DNA of 64,000 nt from Cocos nucifera (taxonomy: Eukaryota > Streptophyta > Magnoliopsida > Arecales > Arecaceae). Shown in pieces: positions 47,728 to 59,175 of the stretch. Under the pieces are notes generated by a model. That model ran no database searches and was not told the origin of the DNA. It saw only the letters and a list, made by a program, of their open reading frames with translations. The stretch lies in assembly GCA_006176705.1 (NCBI GenBank), contig QRFJ01005756.1:1-64000 (forward strand). The letters are read 5' to 3'. The translations under genes were made by a program, and so were the position numbers. How positions within the stretch are numbered: the first letter of the stretch is position 1; every line of letters begins with the position of its first letter.

Positions 47728-48060
47728 ATAAAGAGAATCTTAGATCATGCAAGATCATAGATATGGGCAAATGTATGTAGATTATCTATTTATTGATAAG
47801 AGTAGATACGGATAGATTTTCCTTGATTGATATGGGTAGATATGGGTAGACTTTTTCTTTATGGATATGCATAGATTTTACTTTATTAATACTAGCAGAT
47901 TTTCCTTCATCGATATGGGTAGATTGTTCTTGATTTTTCCTTTCTTCCTCCTTTTGTATGTACGTATATGCAATGTTGACTCATCATTGTATAAATAGAG
48001 ATAGAGCTGTATAATGGAGATATAGAAAAAATAAAAATAAATTTGTTTCTTCCAATTCTA
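47728..48060 (+). repeat. Short 3' LTR after the copia RNase H tail (right end approximate)
   Basis: It starts TGAATAAAG or nearby after the purine tract. It contains four to five loose repeats of GATATGGGTAGATTTTCC (47790-47945), GTATAAATAGAG near 47991 as TATA box, and AT-rich sequence. Its right end is not confirmed by a second LTR. Confidence 0.5.
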
Positions 48061-49251
48061 TGTTTTCTTGTTCCTTTTGTTCATATTTATCTTTGTCCAT
48101 TTTGATCACATAGGTTACACTCTAGGATATGCAGGTATGTGTCATAGGCCGAAAGAGATCAAATCGTGATTTGGTTTGCAAATATACATATGGGACCATA
48201 GAAGCAAACTTTTGGAATCACTTAGGATCATAGCAACATTGGTGCTTATAGGGGTTAGTGGTTGTATTATAGTTATTGTAATGCTATAAAGGACTCTTCG
48301 ACGTCCATATAAATTAATCTTATTTTATCTTAGCTTTACTTTATCTTTATTTTGTAATACTTTAGTAGTCTTAGAATTCTTCTACCATAGCGTAGACTAC
48401 AGTCAATCTCAATCCCTCTTTATTGAATGATGGTGTGATGGTGCTAAAAATCTTTGAAGGTTAAAGCATCTAGATCCATATTACACTCATATTTTCTCTT
48501 CAATCATCATCTTTCCAATTATATTAATGACAATAGTATGCCCACGCATTTATTATCAGTCTTACTATTGACTAGTCAAACAAGTTTAATTTCTGGCATG
48601 TTCATCCCTATGCGACAAAGAAAGCCTTGTGCCAAATAGGATCTTATTACCATAGTGCCAAAGGTGGTATGTTTGGTTGTTTAAGAATCGATTTTGACAA
48701 GCATAGAGTGATTGCTTTTTGAGTGGCTTTTGAAAGGGCTTTTGAGTCAATTCTATCGATGTGGTCGAAAGAGTAACAAAGCAACGTTTAAATAATTAGA
48801 AGCATGATGGATGATGAAGGATGAAATATTCTCCAATGTGGTACTGCCTTAAACAATGGTTATATGACTACACTGCTTTGCTTATCTATTGACCTAGGTT
48901 GAGAAAATTTAGTTTTCGTTGTTATTATTATATAGAAAAGAGAAGATTTAGTTAATATTATGTCGTTTGTTGTAGTTAGGAAATGAACTACATATTAGGC
49001 ATTTGCAAAGTTGACTACTTCTAAACTTTGCAAGCTGTAATCAATTTTAAAAAATTACTAACAACCAATTTAAATTGTCACCAACATTGCCATGCTATAG
49101 GATTTATAAGTTCATATCAAATATTTTACTAGACATTTATTTTAAGATGATAAGGTAATAATTGATTTGAGATAAAGATAATTGTAATATTTTATCATGC
49201 TTCATAATAGGGCAGTGCTTTAGATATTGAAATGAAATCTTATCGATTAAA
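48061..49251. other. Gap without recognised features
   Basis: About 1.2 kb of AT-rich sequence with no supported gene, LTR boundary or repeat. Presumably decayed transposon sequence. Confidence 0.4.
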
Positions 49252-51509
49252 TATTGGAAAATATCTCCTAAAGTCAATCATCTAAGTGGTAGATGATTGA
49301 AATTAGTATATGAATTATCTAATAATAATAGTTATTTGGCTGATTCATCATAAAAGTTCTATCTTTCTTAAATGAACTTCTCAATTATGATGAAGTTCTT
49401 AAAACCACAATCAATTGATAAAGAAGGATTTATAGGATGGTTCTTAAACTGTTCATGATCAAATGATAAGTTATTAATAAGGATGATAACTTATCGAGTG
49501 CAGATCGCTGTATGCCATATGCTTTGGTTGTCATCATAATCAAGTAGTGTGAAGATACTGGTATGGCATCTAGGTGAGATGTAGGAGTATATCTGCATTG
49601 AACGTGATCAAGCACTCTACTATCAAGAATAGCTAGCTAAGGCTAATAGATATAAGTGTCCCTCTGATCTAAGATCATCATGGTGACTTGCAAGCAACTC
49701 ACCGTACTTTAGTGCTGGACTGTCTGTATTTCTAATATAAGTTCAAAAAGTTTTTGGGTACAGTCAAGTACTTATGAAATTGATGTGTGAGTCAAGATGG
49801 GATTGACCACTCCTGATTAGCTTCAAAAAGAGAATGACTCGCTATGTTTCAATTTAGCAAAACCTAGGCCTGGGTAATCCTCATGAGGTATCATGGGATT
49901 TATGAAATTTTGAGAAATAATAAAGATGACTTGTATGAGTGTTTGACAGTGTACTTAAAGTCATCTTGAGCATTATTGATCAAAGAAATAAATTATATGA
50001 TAACCATGGGCCAAGGTTATAAGAATGCTACTTTGCATACATTCAACCTATCCGGACATCGGAAATCATTGCTAGATAGTAACTTTGATTGTTACAGAAA
50101 TTGGTTCCTATACTACCGACTTAGGCTCAAACCTATGGAGTCACACATATTAGAGCTTGTAATCTAATCAGATGGTTAATCGATGATTGAGAATCATTCT
50201 AAGGTCAATCCATCAATACGATTGGTATTTGACCTAATGCAAGTGTTGCAGAAGGATCGATTAGCAATTGGATTACTAATTAACTCAATTTGATTGAGCA
50301 ATCAGATTGAGATCAAGTCTAATTGAATTACATTCAGTTAGAATTGGTTTGAACTTAATTAGATTAAGTCTAGTTGGTTTATTGGATAAGCCAATTATAA
50401 GAAAGAATAATTCTTTGTTTGACTAGGACTTGGGTGCACCTAATTGATTTAGGATTTAAATCAAATTTAAATCTTGATTTAATCTAATTTAATTAGGCTC
50501 CTAGTTGAACTAGGATCATCCTTAATTGGGTTGTATTTAATCTAGTTTAAATAAAATTTAAATTAAGTTCAAAACTATTTTGACCTAGTCAAACAAGAGG
50601 AGTCTCAATTGGACTGGGACTCTCTCTCTTTCACTTGCACCTAAGAAAGCCCACGCCCACCCTTTTTTTTTGATGTTTACGTGAAACATTCTCACACCTA
50701 AGAGCTTCTCCATGCCCCATATATCTGAATTATTTAGAATAAAATTTGATTATGTCAAATATAGGAAAGTTGTTGTGATTTGAACTCTATTTGATAGAGT
50801 CCCCTTTGACCAAAACTCTTCCCTCCTTTTGTTTTTTCCTCCAATGCCCACCAGATGTTGTGCACCCCCTATTTCTTTCTTTTGTATGTGAATTCAAGTG
50901 GTTCTTATGCCTAAAATCAAGGAAGGGGTGTCCAAGAGCTGGACGCCTTATAGAAGTCCATATAATACTAGGTTTGACCTAGTCTTCCTCAAAAAATTGG
51001 GGTGCCTCCTATGAGATGGTTAGAGGATGTGATAAATCCCAAAAAAATTATTGAAAACCTGAGGAAAAGGAGGAGAAGGCATGGTGATTTTTGGGGGGCC
51101 AAGACTCTTGGAGGAGGACCTTTCTTTTGGACATCAAATGATGATGTCTTGATGAAGATAAGGTAAAAGAAGATTGTCTTCTCTTGTATTTTTTTTTGTG
51201 TTTCACTCTTCGTATTTTATTTATGATTTTTATATGATAAAAATTTGAGAGAAAGAAAGTGAGATGCTGTGGTGATCCATGATTCAAGGTGTTGAAGCAT
51301 AGTGATCATCTTTGGATATGATCTGATCATGTCCGGATGAGAGAAGAAGAGAAGAATGTCTTCTCTTAGGGTTTCTTTGAGAATCCTTCTTCTGCATATT
51401 TTTTATAAGAATTTTATATCAATAAAATTAAAAATATTAGATCTAAAAATTTAGAAAAAATTTTAGAGGAGAAGGTTTCCTCTTGTCCTAACATAGAGAT
51501 GTTTTAAGT
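49252..51509 (+). repeat. C-family LTR (C3), interrupted by element H
   Basis: TATTGGAAAATATCTCC matches the LTR start of C. It follows both LTRs of C as far as the CATAGAGATG block (compare 42425-42435), where H begins. No purine tract lies before it, so it is a 5' or solo LTR; its remainder lies beyond the window. Open frames inside (49976-50167, 50791-50982) have equivalents in other C LTRs and are not genes. Confidence 0.82.
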
Positions 51510-53861
51510 ATTGGGAATTATGTCCCAAAAGCTAATTGTTAGCCTGTTAACGGTTGAGCTACTTTGTATATGTAATTGATCATTGATAAATAAAGTACTT
51601 TAGCATATTTTTCATCACAAGTCTTCATCTTCTAACAAACTTTATTTTTGTGATGAAGTCCTTAGAACTATTTAGCTTCGATAAAAAGAGAATTTATCGA
51701 TTAGTCCTTAAATCAGTTCATGACTAAATGATAGGCTATTAAATAGGACGACAGCACCTATCAAGCATAGGTCGCTGTATGTCATATAGGTTGGTTGTCC
51801 TCCTAACTAAGGAGTGTGGAGACACTGGTATGGCATACAAGTGAGATTTATGGATACATCATCATTGAACGCAACCAACTTTAGAGCATTTTACTGTCGA
51901 GGATGTCTCTGATGGGACATAGGTATAAGTATCCCTTAGACTTGAGATTACCTCAATGACTTGCAAGCAACTCGCTGTGCTTTGATAACGGACTAATTAA
52001 ATTTTTAATTCAATAATGGAAGGCTTCTGGGCACAATCAAGTACTTGCGAAGTTGGTATGTGATCAAGATGGAATTGACCACTTCAAGAGTTGGAGAAGA
52101 ATGTATCACTATATTTCAATATAGCAAAACCTTGGCCCGGATAATCCATCAGATGGATTTGATATTTTAAAATATAATGTGAATAATCTTATCATAGTTG
52201 ATAGTTAAACTCTGAGGTGTCCTACGAGCATTTTGGTTAAGAAGATGAATTATATGGAAACTATATCAGCATGGGTTCTAAAGATGATGTTCTACACATT
52301 CGACCTATCCAACCATCGGATATTATTGCTAGATGGATACTTCGATTGGTATAAAAATTTATTTCTATGCTACCAATTTAGATTTGAATCTATGAGGTCA
52401 CACATATTGAAGCTCATGATCTGATCAGATGGTTGATCAATGATTGAGAATCGTTCTAGGGTTAAACGATCAATACGATTGATGTTTAACCTAGTATAAG
52501 TATTGCAAGATAATTAATTAGTAATTTAATTATTAATTAACTTAATTTAATTAAATAAAAGAATTAAAATTAATTTTAATTAAATATAATTTAATTAGAT
52601 TTAGTTTAGACTTGATTGGATCAAGTCCAATTGACTTATTGGATAAGTCAAGTGCAAGAAAAAACTAGTCCTAATCTAACTAGGACAGGTCAATCTAATT
52701 TTCTAATTTGATTAAAAAATTAAATTAAAATTAAATCTAATTTAATTAAACCATTAATTAGGATAGAATCTAATTTAATTTGTTTGAGTTAGTTTTGGTT
52801 TAATTTGATTTAAGAAACCACTTTGACCAAGTCATGGATAGAATTCTAGTAAGACTAGGATTTCTCCTTGCACCACCTTAGCCCCAATGACCCCATGCCT
52901 ATTTTTTTGATATTTTTCATGGAAAATCCTTTTCTTTTTGATCTTCACATACGCCACTCTCTTCCTCTCTTTCTCATATGGTAATTGGGTAGAAGACCAA
53001 GTCAAAGAAGGAGTTTGTTTTGATATTGGATTCTATGAGATAGAATCCTAACAAACCCAAACTCTTCCCAAGGTGCTACCCCCTCTCCCAATTAATTTTT
53101 CTCTTATTCCACATGAGAAACCCCTTTTCTTGTGTGCCTTTCCTTGCTGGTACATACCAAAATTTATGGAGGGGACACCCAAGAGTTGGGGGCCCCTTGA
53201 CTTGCCCTGTTTGACCTTTCCTTATCTAGTATTTGACCTAGACAAGGACTCTTCTTTTTCTAGATATTTTAAATAAATTTTGGCTTAAAATTTTTATAAA
53301 TTATAGACATTTAAGAGGGATTTTAGGTGTGTGAAAATCAAGAAGAGAGAATCTTTGGGTGTTGAGATTTAATAGACACAAAACTAGGTGTTTAGGTGAG
53401 AGCAAAGAGAAGAAGAAGAGGGTCTTCTTCTAGGGTTGCTGTGTTTATCTCTTTCCTTCTACCTTGGGTTTTCTGAGAGTGCCTCACATTTAAAACCTCT
53501 TCTCCTCCTTCCCCTCTTTGGAAGAATCCAATCTAGAAGAAAGAAGACATCTGATCAATCATCGAAGAAAGATCAGTGCAGTACTAGCATACTGCGCTGA
53601 TTTCTAGCATCTGGATTTCTGATCATGATTGTGGGCTCATGTGGACAACTCCTAAAGGCCGGATATATGTACGGCTTGTAACTTCATCTTCAAGTCTAGA
53701 TCAGTGAGTTAGAATGTCTAACTCGCTCAGGTAATAGATCTGATCTAATATTTTTTTCATACATGCATGAGATATAGTGTAGATCTAGGTTGATATGATC
53801 AACCTTTTCTTTTTATTTATTTTTTATTTTAGATTTAAATGCCATGTAATAATCAATTCAG
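51510..53861 (+). repeat. 5' LTR of copia element H, 3' end deleted
   Basis: TATTGGGAATTATGTCCC resembles the LTR start of B1. It has a diverged U5 motif at 53639-53676 (GTGGACAACTCCTAAAGGCC). It ends abruptly at 53861, where D sequence begins without TG, without an H primer site and without a target duplication. Confidence 0.75.
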
Positions 53862-54213
53862 ATTGAGCCAATCTAGTCGTAGGTTAGCCGGCTCAGTATG
53901 AAATTGGACCGACTCAATTTTTATCGATTATTATTTTGTGTATGTGGATTGTTTGGATTTGGAAAATTTTTCTATGAGCTTGGTTTGACCCTTTGCAAAG
54001 TATATATATTAGAAATAGGTCAAGATTGTAATGAGTGCTGAAATATATTGAATAAAAGCTCTTTTCTCTTGAAAATCTTTTTTTCTCTTCTTCTTTATTC
54101 CTTGAATTATTTGATCATACTTTCATAGAAATCTCTGAGAAGTACTTTCTTGTTGCTTGGCTAATCACCGATGGTCATGCCGATCCATGTAGGAAGAGAG
54201 CACATTCCTGACA
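53862..54213 (+). repeat. Truncated 5' LTR of element D
   Basis: Matches 58819-59175 of the 3' LTR. Contains GCCGGCTCAG repeats (53885-53930) and ends TCCTGACA. Confidence 0.82.
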
Positions 54214-54214
54214 T

Positions 54215-54227
54215 TTGATATCAGAGT
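54215..54227 (+). other. Primer binding site of element D
   Basis: TTGATATCAGAGT, a mutated initiator tRNA-Met site, directly follows the LTR. Confidence 0.7.
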
Positions 54228-54483
54228 GGTGTTGTGTGGAAGGAAGGAAGACACCTAGGATTTACTTCATCCAGGATCTGTTGCACCAAGTTTTATCCTA
54301 AAACTTCTAATTTACTTCATGGTTGTCTCTAGATTGAGGTGGAGATTGTTTACACGAAGGAAGGATGATACAAAAGTTTGGAAAGAAGATCTAGAGCTAG
54401 TTAGATCTTCTTTGAAGGATAGTTTTACTGGTATGTGTGATCATGAAAGGTGTTAGGGATCTGTTCTTGACTTGTTTAAAGTC

Positions 54484-55093
54484 ATGGAATCAAGTAGATT
54501 CAAGGTGGATTTTGAGAAGTTCGATGGCAAGAGAAACTTTACTCTATGGTAGCAAAGAGTAAAGGACTTATTGGTTCAGCAAAGGATCTACAAGATCTTG
54601 ACAAAAAAAAGGTCAAAAAAGATCAGTGCTGAGGATTGGAAAGAGTTGGAGGAAATTGCTTTTAGCACAATCCGGATGTGCTTGGCCAATCAGGTTTTGC
54701 CCGAGGTTTACATAGAAACTATGGCAAAGGGGCTTTGGGAGAGACTAGAGAACACGTACATGGGAAAGAACATGATCAATAAGCTATGGTTGAAGAAATA
54801 GTTGTATAGTCTGAGGATACCCAAAGGTGGAGATCCTATTGCACATATCCAAAGGTTCAATCAGGTGTGTTCTGAGGTGATGAGTTTGGATTGAAGATCA
54901 ACAAGGAGGATCGGGCATTGCTGCTATTATGTTCTCTCCCAGGTTCATATGATGGTCTCATAACAACTTTAGTTTATGAAAAGAAGATCCTAAACTATGA
55001 AGAGGTTGTTGGTGTGCTCAGATCAAATGAGCAAAAAAAAAAAATCTGCAAGGAAGACCGTAGGTCTAAGATCTTAGCTGTGAATGAAAGATA
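54484..55093 (+). pseudogene. gag: gag of element D
   Basis: The frame opens at ATG 54484 with MESSRFKVDFEKFDGKRNFT, then a TAG near 54550. It continues through a capsid region (DWKELEEIAFSTIRMCLANQ; GLWERLENTYMGKNM). A stop at about 54799 and a shift near 54890 move it to the frame of 54891-55093 (EDRALLLLCSLPGSYDGL, then a lysine-rich run). These blocks are the retrotransposon gag (UBN2-type) of Tork elements. Not functional. Confidence 0.85.
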
Positions 55094-55099
55094 GGGAAG

Positions 55100-55740
55100 A
55101 TCAAAGGAGAAGATAAGAGAAAAATTCAAGGACATATCAAAGTCTCGCGATCAGAGGAAGATGACATTGCAATGTTATAAATGTCATCAGCTTGGACACT
55201 TGAGGTGAGATTGTTCCCTTTTGAGATCAAAAAAAGAGAAGGCCAGTAAGAAAGATGATATAGCTTCTATGAGTAGTGGAGAAGATCTGTTAGTTGTATC
55301 AGATGGATCCATAGAGTGCGATACTATATGGATATTGGATTCAGCATGCTCTTACCACTATACTTCTCATCAAAAGTGATTTACTACCTATCAGAAGATC
55401 GATGGTGGAAGTGTCAGTCTTGGAGATGATCACCCACGCAAAATAGTTGAAATTAGCTCTATCAGGATGAGGATGTATGATGGAATCATTCATACATTAT
55501 CAAATGTTAGGCATGTATCAGAGTTGAAAAAGAATTTAATTTCTTTGGGCTACTTGGAGGAGCAGGGTTATTCTTTTAGTAGTCAGGTTGGGAGTGGATG
55601 TCTGAAAATTTTCAAGGAAGCTTTGGTGGTGATAAGAGGTAGAAGACTGAGCAACAATCTTTATAGAATGGAAGGCTCAGTGGTAAATGATAGTATAGAG
55701 GTGCTAACAATGGGACAAAAGGAGCAGATTTTATATTAGC
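55100..55740 (+). pseudogene. Zinc knuckle and protease of element D
   Basis: The knuckle reads CYKCHQLGHLR-stop-DC near 55173-55216: all four metal ligands are present, but a stop lies inside it. The protease has WILDSACSYHYTSHQ near 55330; D-S-A rather than D-S-G is usual in this lineage. A second open part (55467-55739) continues with VRHVSELKKNLISLGYLEEQ, the conserved protease C-terminal block, and RLSNNLYRMEGS before integrase. Confidence 0.82.
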
Positions 55741-56649
55741 TATGGTACCATCGGATGGATCATATGAGTGACAGTGGGCTCACTGAACTAAGTAGAAGAG
55801 GTATGATCCCAGCCCTAAAGAAGGAGGGTGTAGATCTTTATGAGCCGTGCATCTTTGGTAAACAGCATAGGATGAAGTTTGCCAGCAGTATCAAGTGTAG
55901 TGAGGGAGTGCTGGATTTAGTGCACTCGGATGTGAGGGGACCAGCTCCTATATCAGCTAGAGATGGGGCAAAATACTTTATCACTTTTATTGATGATTTC
56001 TCAAGGAAGGTGTGGATCTATCTGATTAAAGAAAAATCAGAGATGTTTATCTGGTTCAGAGTCTGGAGAGCTAAAGTGGAGAAGGAGTTAGGAAGACAGA
56101 TGAAGTGTCTGAGGTCGAATAATGGAGGAGAGTATACTAGCCTAAAGTTCAGGAGGTACTATAAGAAAAATAGCATCAAATGCCATTACACAGTGAAGAT
56201 GAACCCAGCAGAATGGTGTCATAGAGAAAATGAACTAGATATTGATCGAGAAGGTATGAAGTTTGAGGCTGCAAACATCACTCCTAAAGTTCTTTTAGGG
56301 TGATGCTCTAATTTTTTCTTATTTTCTTGTGAATAGGTCCTCTCATTATAAGCTGAATGGAGGCATTTCAGAGGAGGTCTGGAGTAGAAAGAAGATGGAG
56401 CTTGGCCACCTGAAAGTCATTGGTTGCACAGCCTATGCACATATGGAGGCAACCAAGAGGAGCAAATTGGATCCGAAATCTCCAAAGATGACATTCACAG
56501 GATATCCAGAAGGAGTCAAGGGATACCTATTGTGGGACTCTCAGACACCGAAGTCAGTGATCAATAGGGACATTATCTTTGATGAGAAGAGCATCTTGAG
56601 GAGGTCTGGGATAGATGAAACTGAAAAAACAAAGATGAACAGTAGGTAG
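55741..56649 (+). pseudogene. Integrase of element D
   Basis: The finger reads YHRMDHMSDSGLTELSRRGM with the distal CIFGKQHRMKF. The catalytic core shows HSDVRGPAP (first D, near 55927), FIDDFSRKVW (second D, near 55990) and NNGGEYTSLKF (E, near 56130). After VKMNPAEWCHRENE the frame is lost near 56250-56330. It resumes as the C-terminal part (56329-56649) with LGHLKVIGCTAYAHME and KSVINRDIIFDE. The core residues are intact; the frame is not. Confidence 0.86.
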
Positions 56650-56779
56650 CCAGTCAGAGAATGATGGCATGCAGGTTACATCCACTTATAAGAGTATTCC
56701 TGTTGAGGTGGAGCTGGGTAGAAAACTATTATCTCAGATTAAAAATTAGTATGAAGGACCGATAGTTCAAACAAATGTG

Positions 56780-57700
56780 TAGGAGCAGCAACAAACATCA
56801 GGCAGAGTTGTGCCAGTGGGAGTGGCTTTGCACAAGCCCCAACATACTATTAGGAGGCCAATCAGATATGGCATTGATGAGGTTATCTCCTATGTACTCA
56901 TCACTGCTAATGGAGATCCAAAGAATTATGCAGAGATCATGGAGAGTGAGGATCATGATTCATGGATACAGACCATGATGGAGGAGATGGAATTACTTGA
57001 GAAGAATCAGACATGGCAGCTAGTGGATCTTCCAGAGGGTGCTCGACCTATTGGCTCAAAGTAGGTGTTCACAAAGAAAGAAGCACCTTCAGAATAAGGT
57101 GGAGTCAGATTCAAAGCAAGGCAGGTAGCAAAGGGATACTCATAGAGGGAAGGGATTGACTACACAGAAATTTTTTCTTCTGTAGTACGTCATACATCTA
57201 TTCGAATTTTGCTGTCACTGGTGGCATAGCATAACATAGAATTGGAGTAGATGGACGTGAAGGTGGCCTTCCTTCATTAGACTTTGGAGGAAAGAATCTA
57301 CATGAAGCAACCAGATGGTTTCATGGAGATGGGACAAGAAGAAAAGGTGTGTTTACTTAGAAAGTCTTTGTATGGCTTGAAATAATCCCCTCGTCAGTGG
57401 TATCAAAGGTTTGATAGCTTTGTCTTGAGCCTGAATTTCAGCAGATGTGAACATGATTGTTGTGTCTATGTCAAGGATGTAAATGAGGAGGATGTCCTAT
57501 ACCTATTATTATATGTACATTTTATGCTCATAGCTAGTAGAAGCATGGATGCTGTGAAAAGGTTGAAAAGGGCATTATCATCTGAGTTTGAGATGAAGGA
57601 TTTGGATCCAGCTGAGAAAATCCTTGGAATGGAGATTTGCAGAGATAGGTGCAAAGGAGTGCTCCATTTGTCACAAGAAAAGTATATCTAGAAAGTTCTA
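56780..57700 (+). pseudogene. Reverse transcriptase of element D, catalytic YVDD lost
   Basis: The N-terminal block MMEEMELLEKNQTWQLVDLP ends with a stop where a codon after PIGSK should continue. Pieces follow: a KARQVAKGYS block, an MDVKVAFLH block with a stop, and KSLYGLK. The C-terminal open part (57425-57691) contains LLLYVHFMLIASR where the family has YVDDMLIA, so both catalytic aspartates are replaced. The domain ends with EFEMKDLDPAEKILGMEICR. Confidence 0.84.
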
Positions 57701-57829
57701 GAGAGTATGGGATGAAGAAGGCCAAACCTGCAGAGACGCCATTGCCGAGCCATATGTCTCTCTCCAAGTTACAAAGCCCCCAGTCAGACAAGGAGAGAGA
57801 GTACATGGAATGAGTCTCTTATGCAAATG

Positions 57830-58587
57830 CTATAGACAGTGTGATGTACACTATGGTGTGCTGTAGATCAGATATAGCACATGCAATGAGCATGGTTAGT
57901 AAATACATGGCTAACCCTAGGAAGGAACACTGGAAAGCATTGAAATTGATATTGAGATATCTGTATAAAATAAGGAATTATGGTTTGGTATTTGGTGGGT
58001 AGCTGGAAGGATTTGGAGAATAATCTATGAAGATGTGTGAAGGTTCAGATCCTCTAGAAGGATTTGTTGATGCAAATTATACTGGTGATCTTAATATAAG
58101 GAGGTCTACTACTGGATACCTCTTCTACGTATATGGTGGACTGGTGTCTTGGAGATCAACCCTTCAGCCAATTACGGTCTTGTCTACCATAGAGGTCGAG
58201 TACATTGGGATAATAGAGGCTGCAAAGGAAGTTCTTTGGCTTAGGAGGCTGATTGATGAGTTGGAGGTGGAGCATAGCAAAGTTACACTATTCAGTGATA
58301 GTCAGAGTACTCTGCTGTTGGCACAGAACCCAGTCTATCATGCGTGCACAAAGCATACAGACGTGAGGTACCATAGGATCAGAGAGCTGGTGGAGGAAGG
58401 TGAAGTAGAACTGATGAAGGTCCATACTAAAGAGAATCAGTCTGATGCACTCATGAAGGTACTTCCTAGAGATAGCTTTCAGAGATGTGTGGCACGGTTG
58501 GATCTGTTGAGAAGAGATGAGTTCACAAGGACTTGGAAGCACCAAGATAAAGAATGTGAGCTCAGAAGTGGTACTCCCAAATCTTAG
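57830..58587 (+). pseudogene. RNase H of element D
   Basis: The connection region (TMVCCRSDIAHAMSMVSKYM, near 57850-57905) has stops. The open part 58027-58587 shows EGFVDANYTGDLNIRRSTTG with the first aspartate, LSTIEVEYIGIIEAAKE with the glutamate, and LFSDSQSTLLLAQNPVYH with the next aspartate. HTDVRYHRIRELVEEGEVEL and KVLPRDSFQRC follow. The frame runs a little into the 3' LTR, which starts at 58555. Confidence 0.86.
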
Positions 58588-59175
58588 AAACATGAGAAGA
58601 TAAGTCATGGAAAGACGAAAGTGAGCCAAAAGAGAAATCAGCTTTTTTAGTAAAGTTCAAAAACTAGGCCGACTCACCTTGAGACTAAGCCGGCTAAGAT
58701 GGGAATTAGGCTGGCTCAGTCTAGGATTGGATCTGCTAGATTTTAGAGAAAAATTCAGATAGAAAGCAGTATTTTTGGACCGTTGGCATGGTACACAACT
58801 AGGTCGGCTCAGTCTGGAATTGAGCCGATCAACCCAATCACAGGTTAGCTGGCTCAGTCTGAAATTGGGCCGGCTTAGTTTTCATGGGTTATTATTTTGT
58901 ATACGTGAGTTGTTTGGATTTGGAAAATTTTTCTATAAGCTTGAGCTTAATCCTTTGTAAAGTATATGTACTGAAAATAGGTCAAGATTGTAATGAGTGC
59001 TAAAATATACTGGATAAAAGCTCTTTTCTCTCAGAAGTCTCTTATTCTCTTCTTCTCTATTTCTTGAATTTTTTGATCGTGCTTCCATAGAAATATTTGA
59101 GAAGCACTTTCTTGTTGCTTGGCTAATCACCGATGGTCATGCTGATTCATGTGGGAAGAGCGTGCATTCTCGATA
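58555..59175 (+). repeat. 3' LTR of element D
   Basis: Starts TGTGAGCTCAG after a purine tract (CCAAGATAAAGAA) and ends TTCTCGATA, matching TTCCTGACA in the 5' LTR. It holds at least seven GCCGGCTCAG-type repeats in 58664-58885. Confidence 0.75.

Larger units (their letters stand above)
53862..59175 (+). mobile_element. Ty1/copia element D (Tork-like), nested in H
   Basis: D has a truncated 5' LTR (53862-54213), primer site, gag, zinc knuckle, protease, integrase, RT, RNase H and a 3' LTR (58555-59175). The gag start (DFEKFDGKRNFTLW), the protease form DSACSYHYT and short LTRs point to the Tork/Tnt1 group. About 264 bp present at the start of the 3' LTR are missing from the 5' LTR. Stops and shifts occur throughout. 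Confidence 0.88.
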
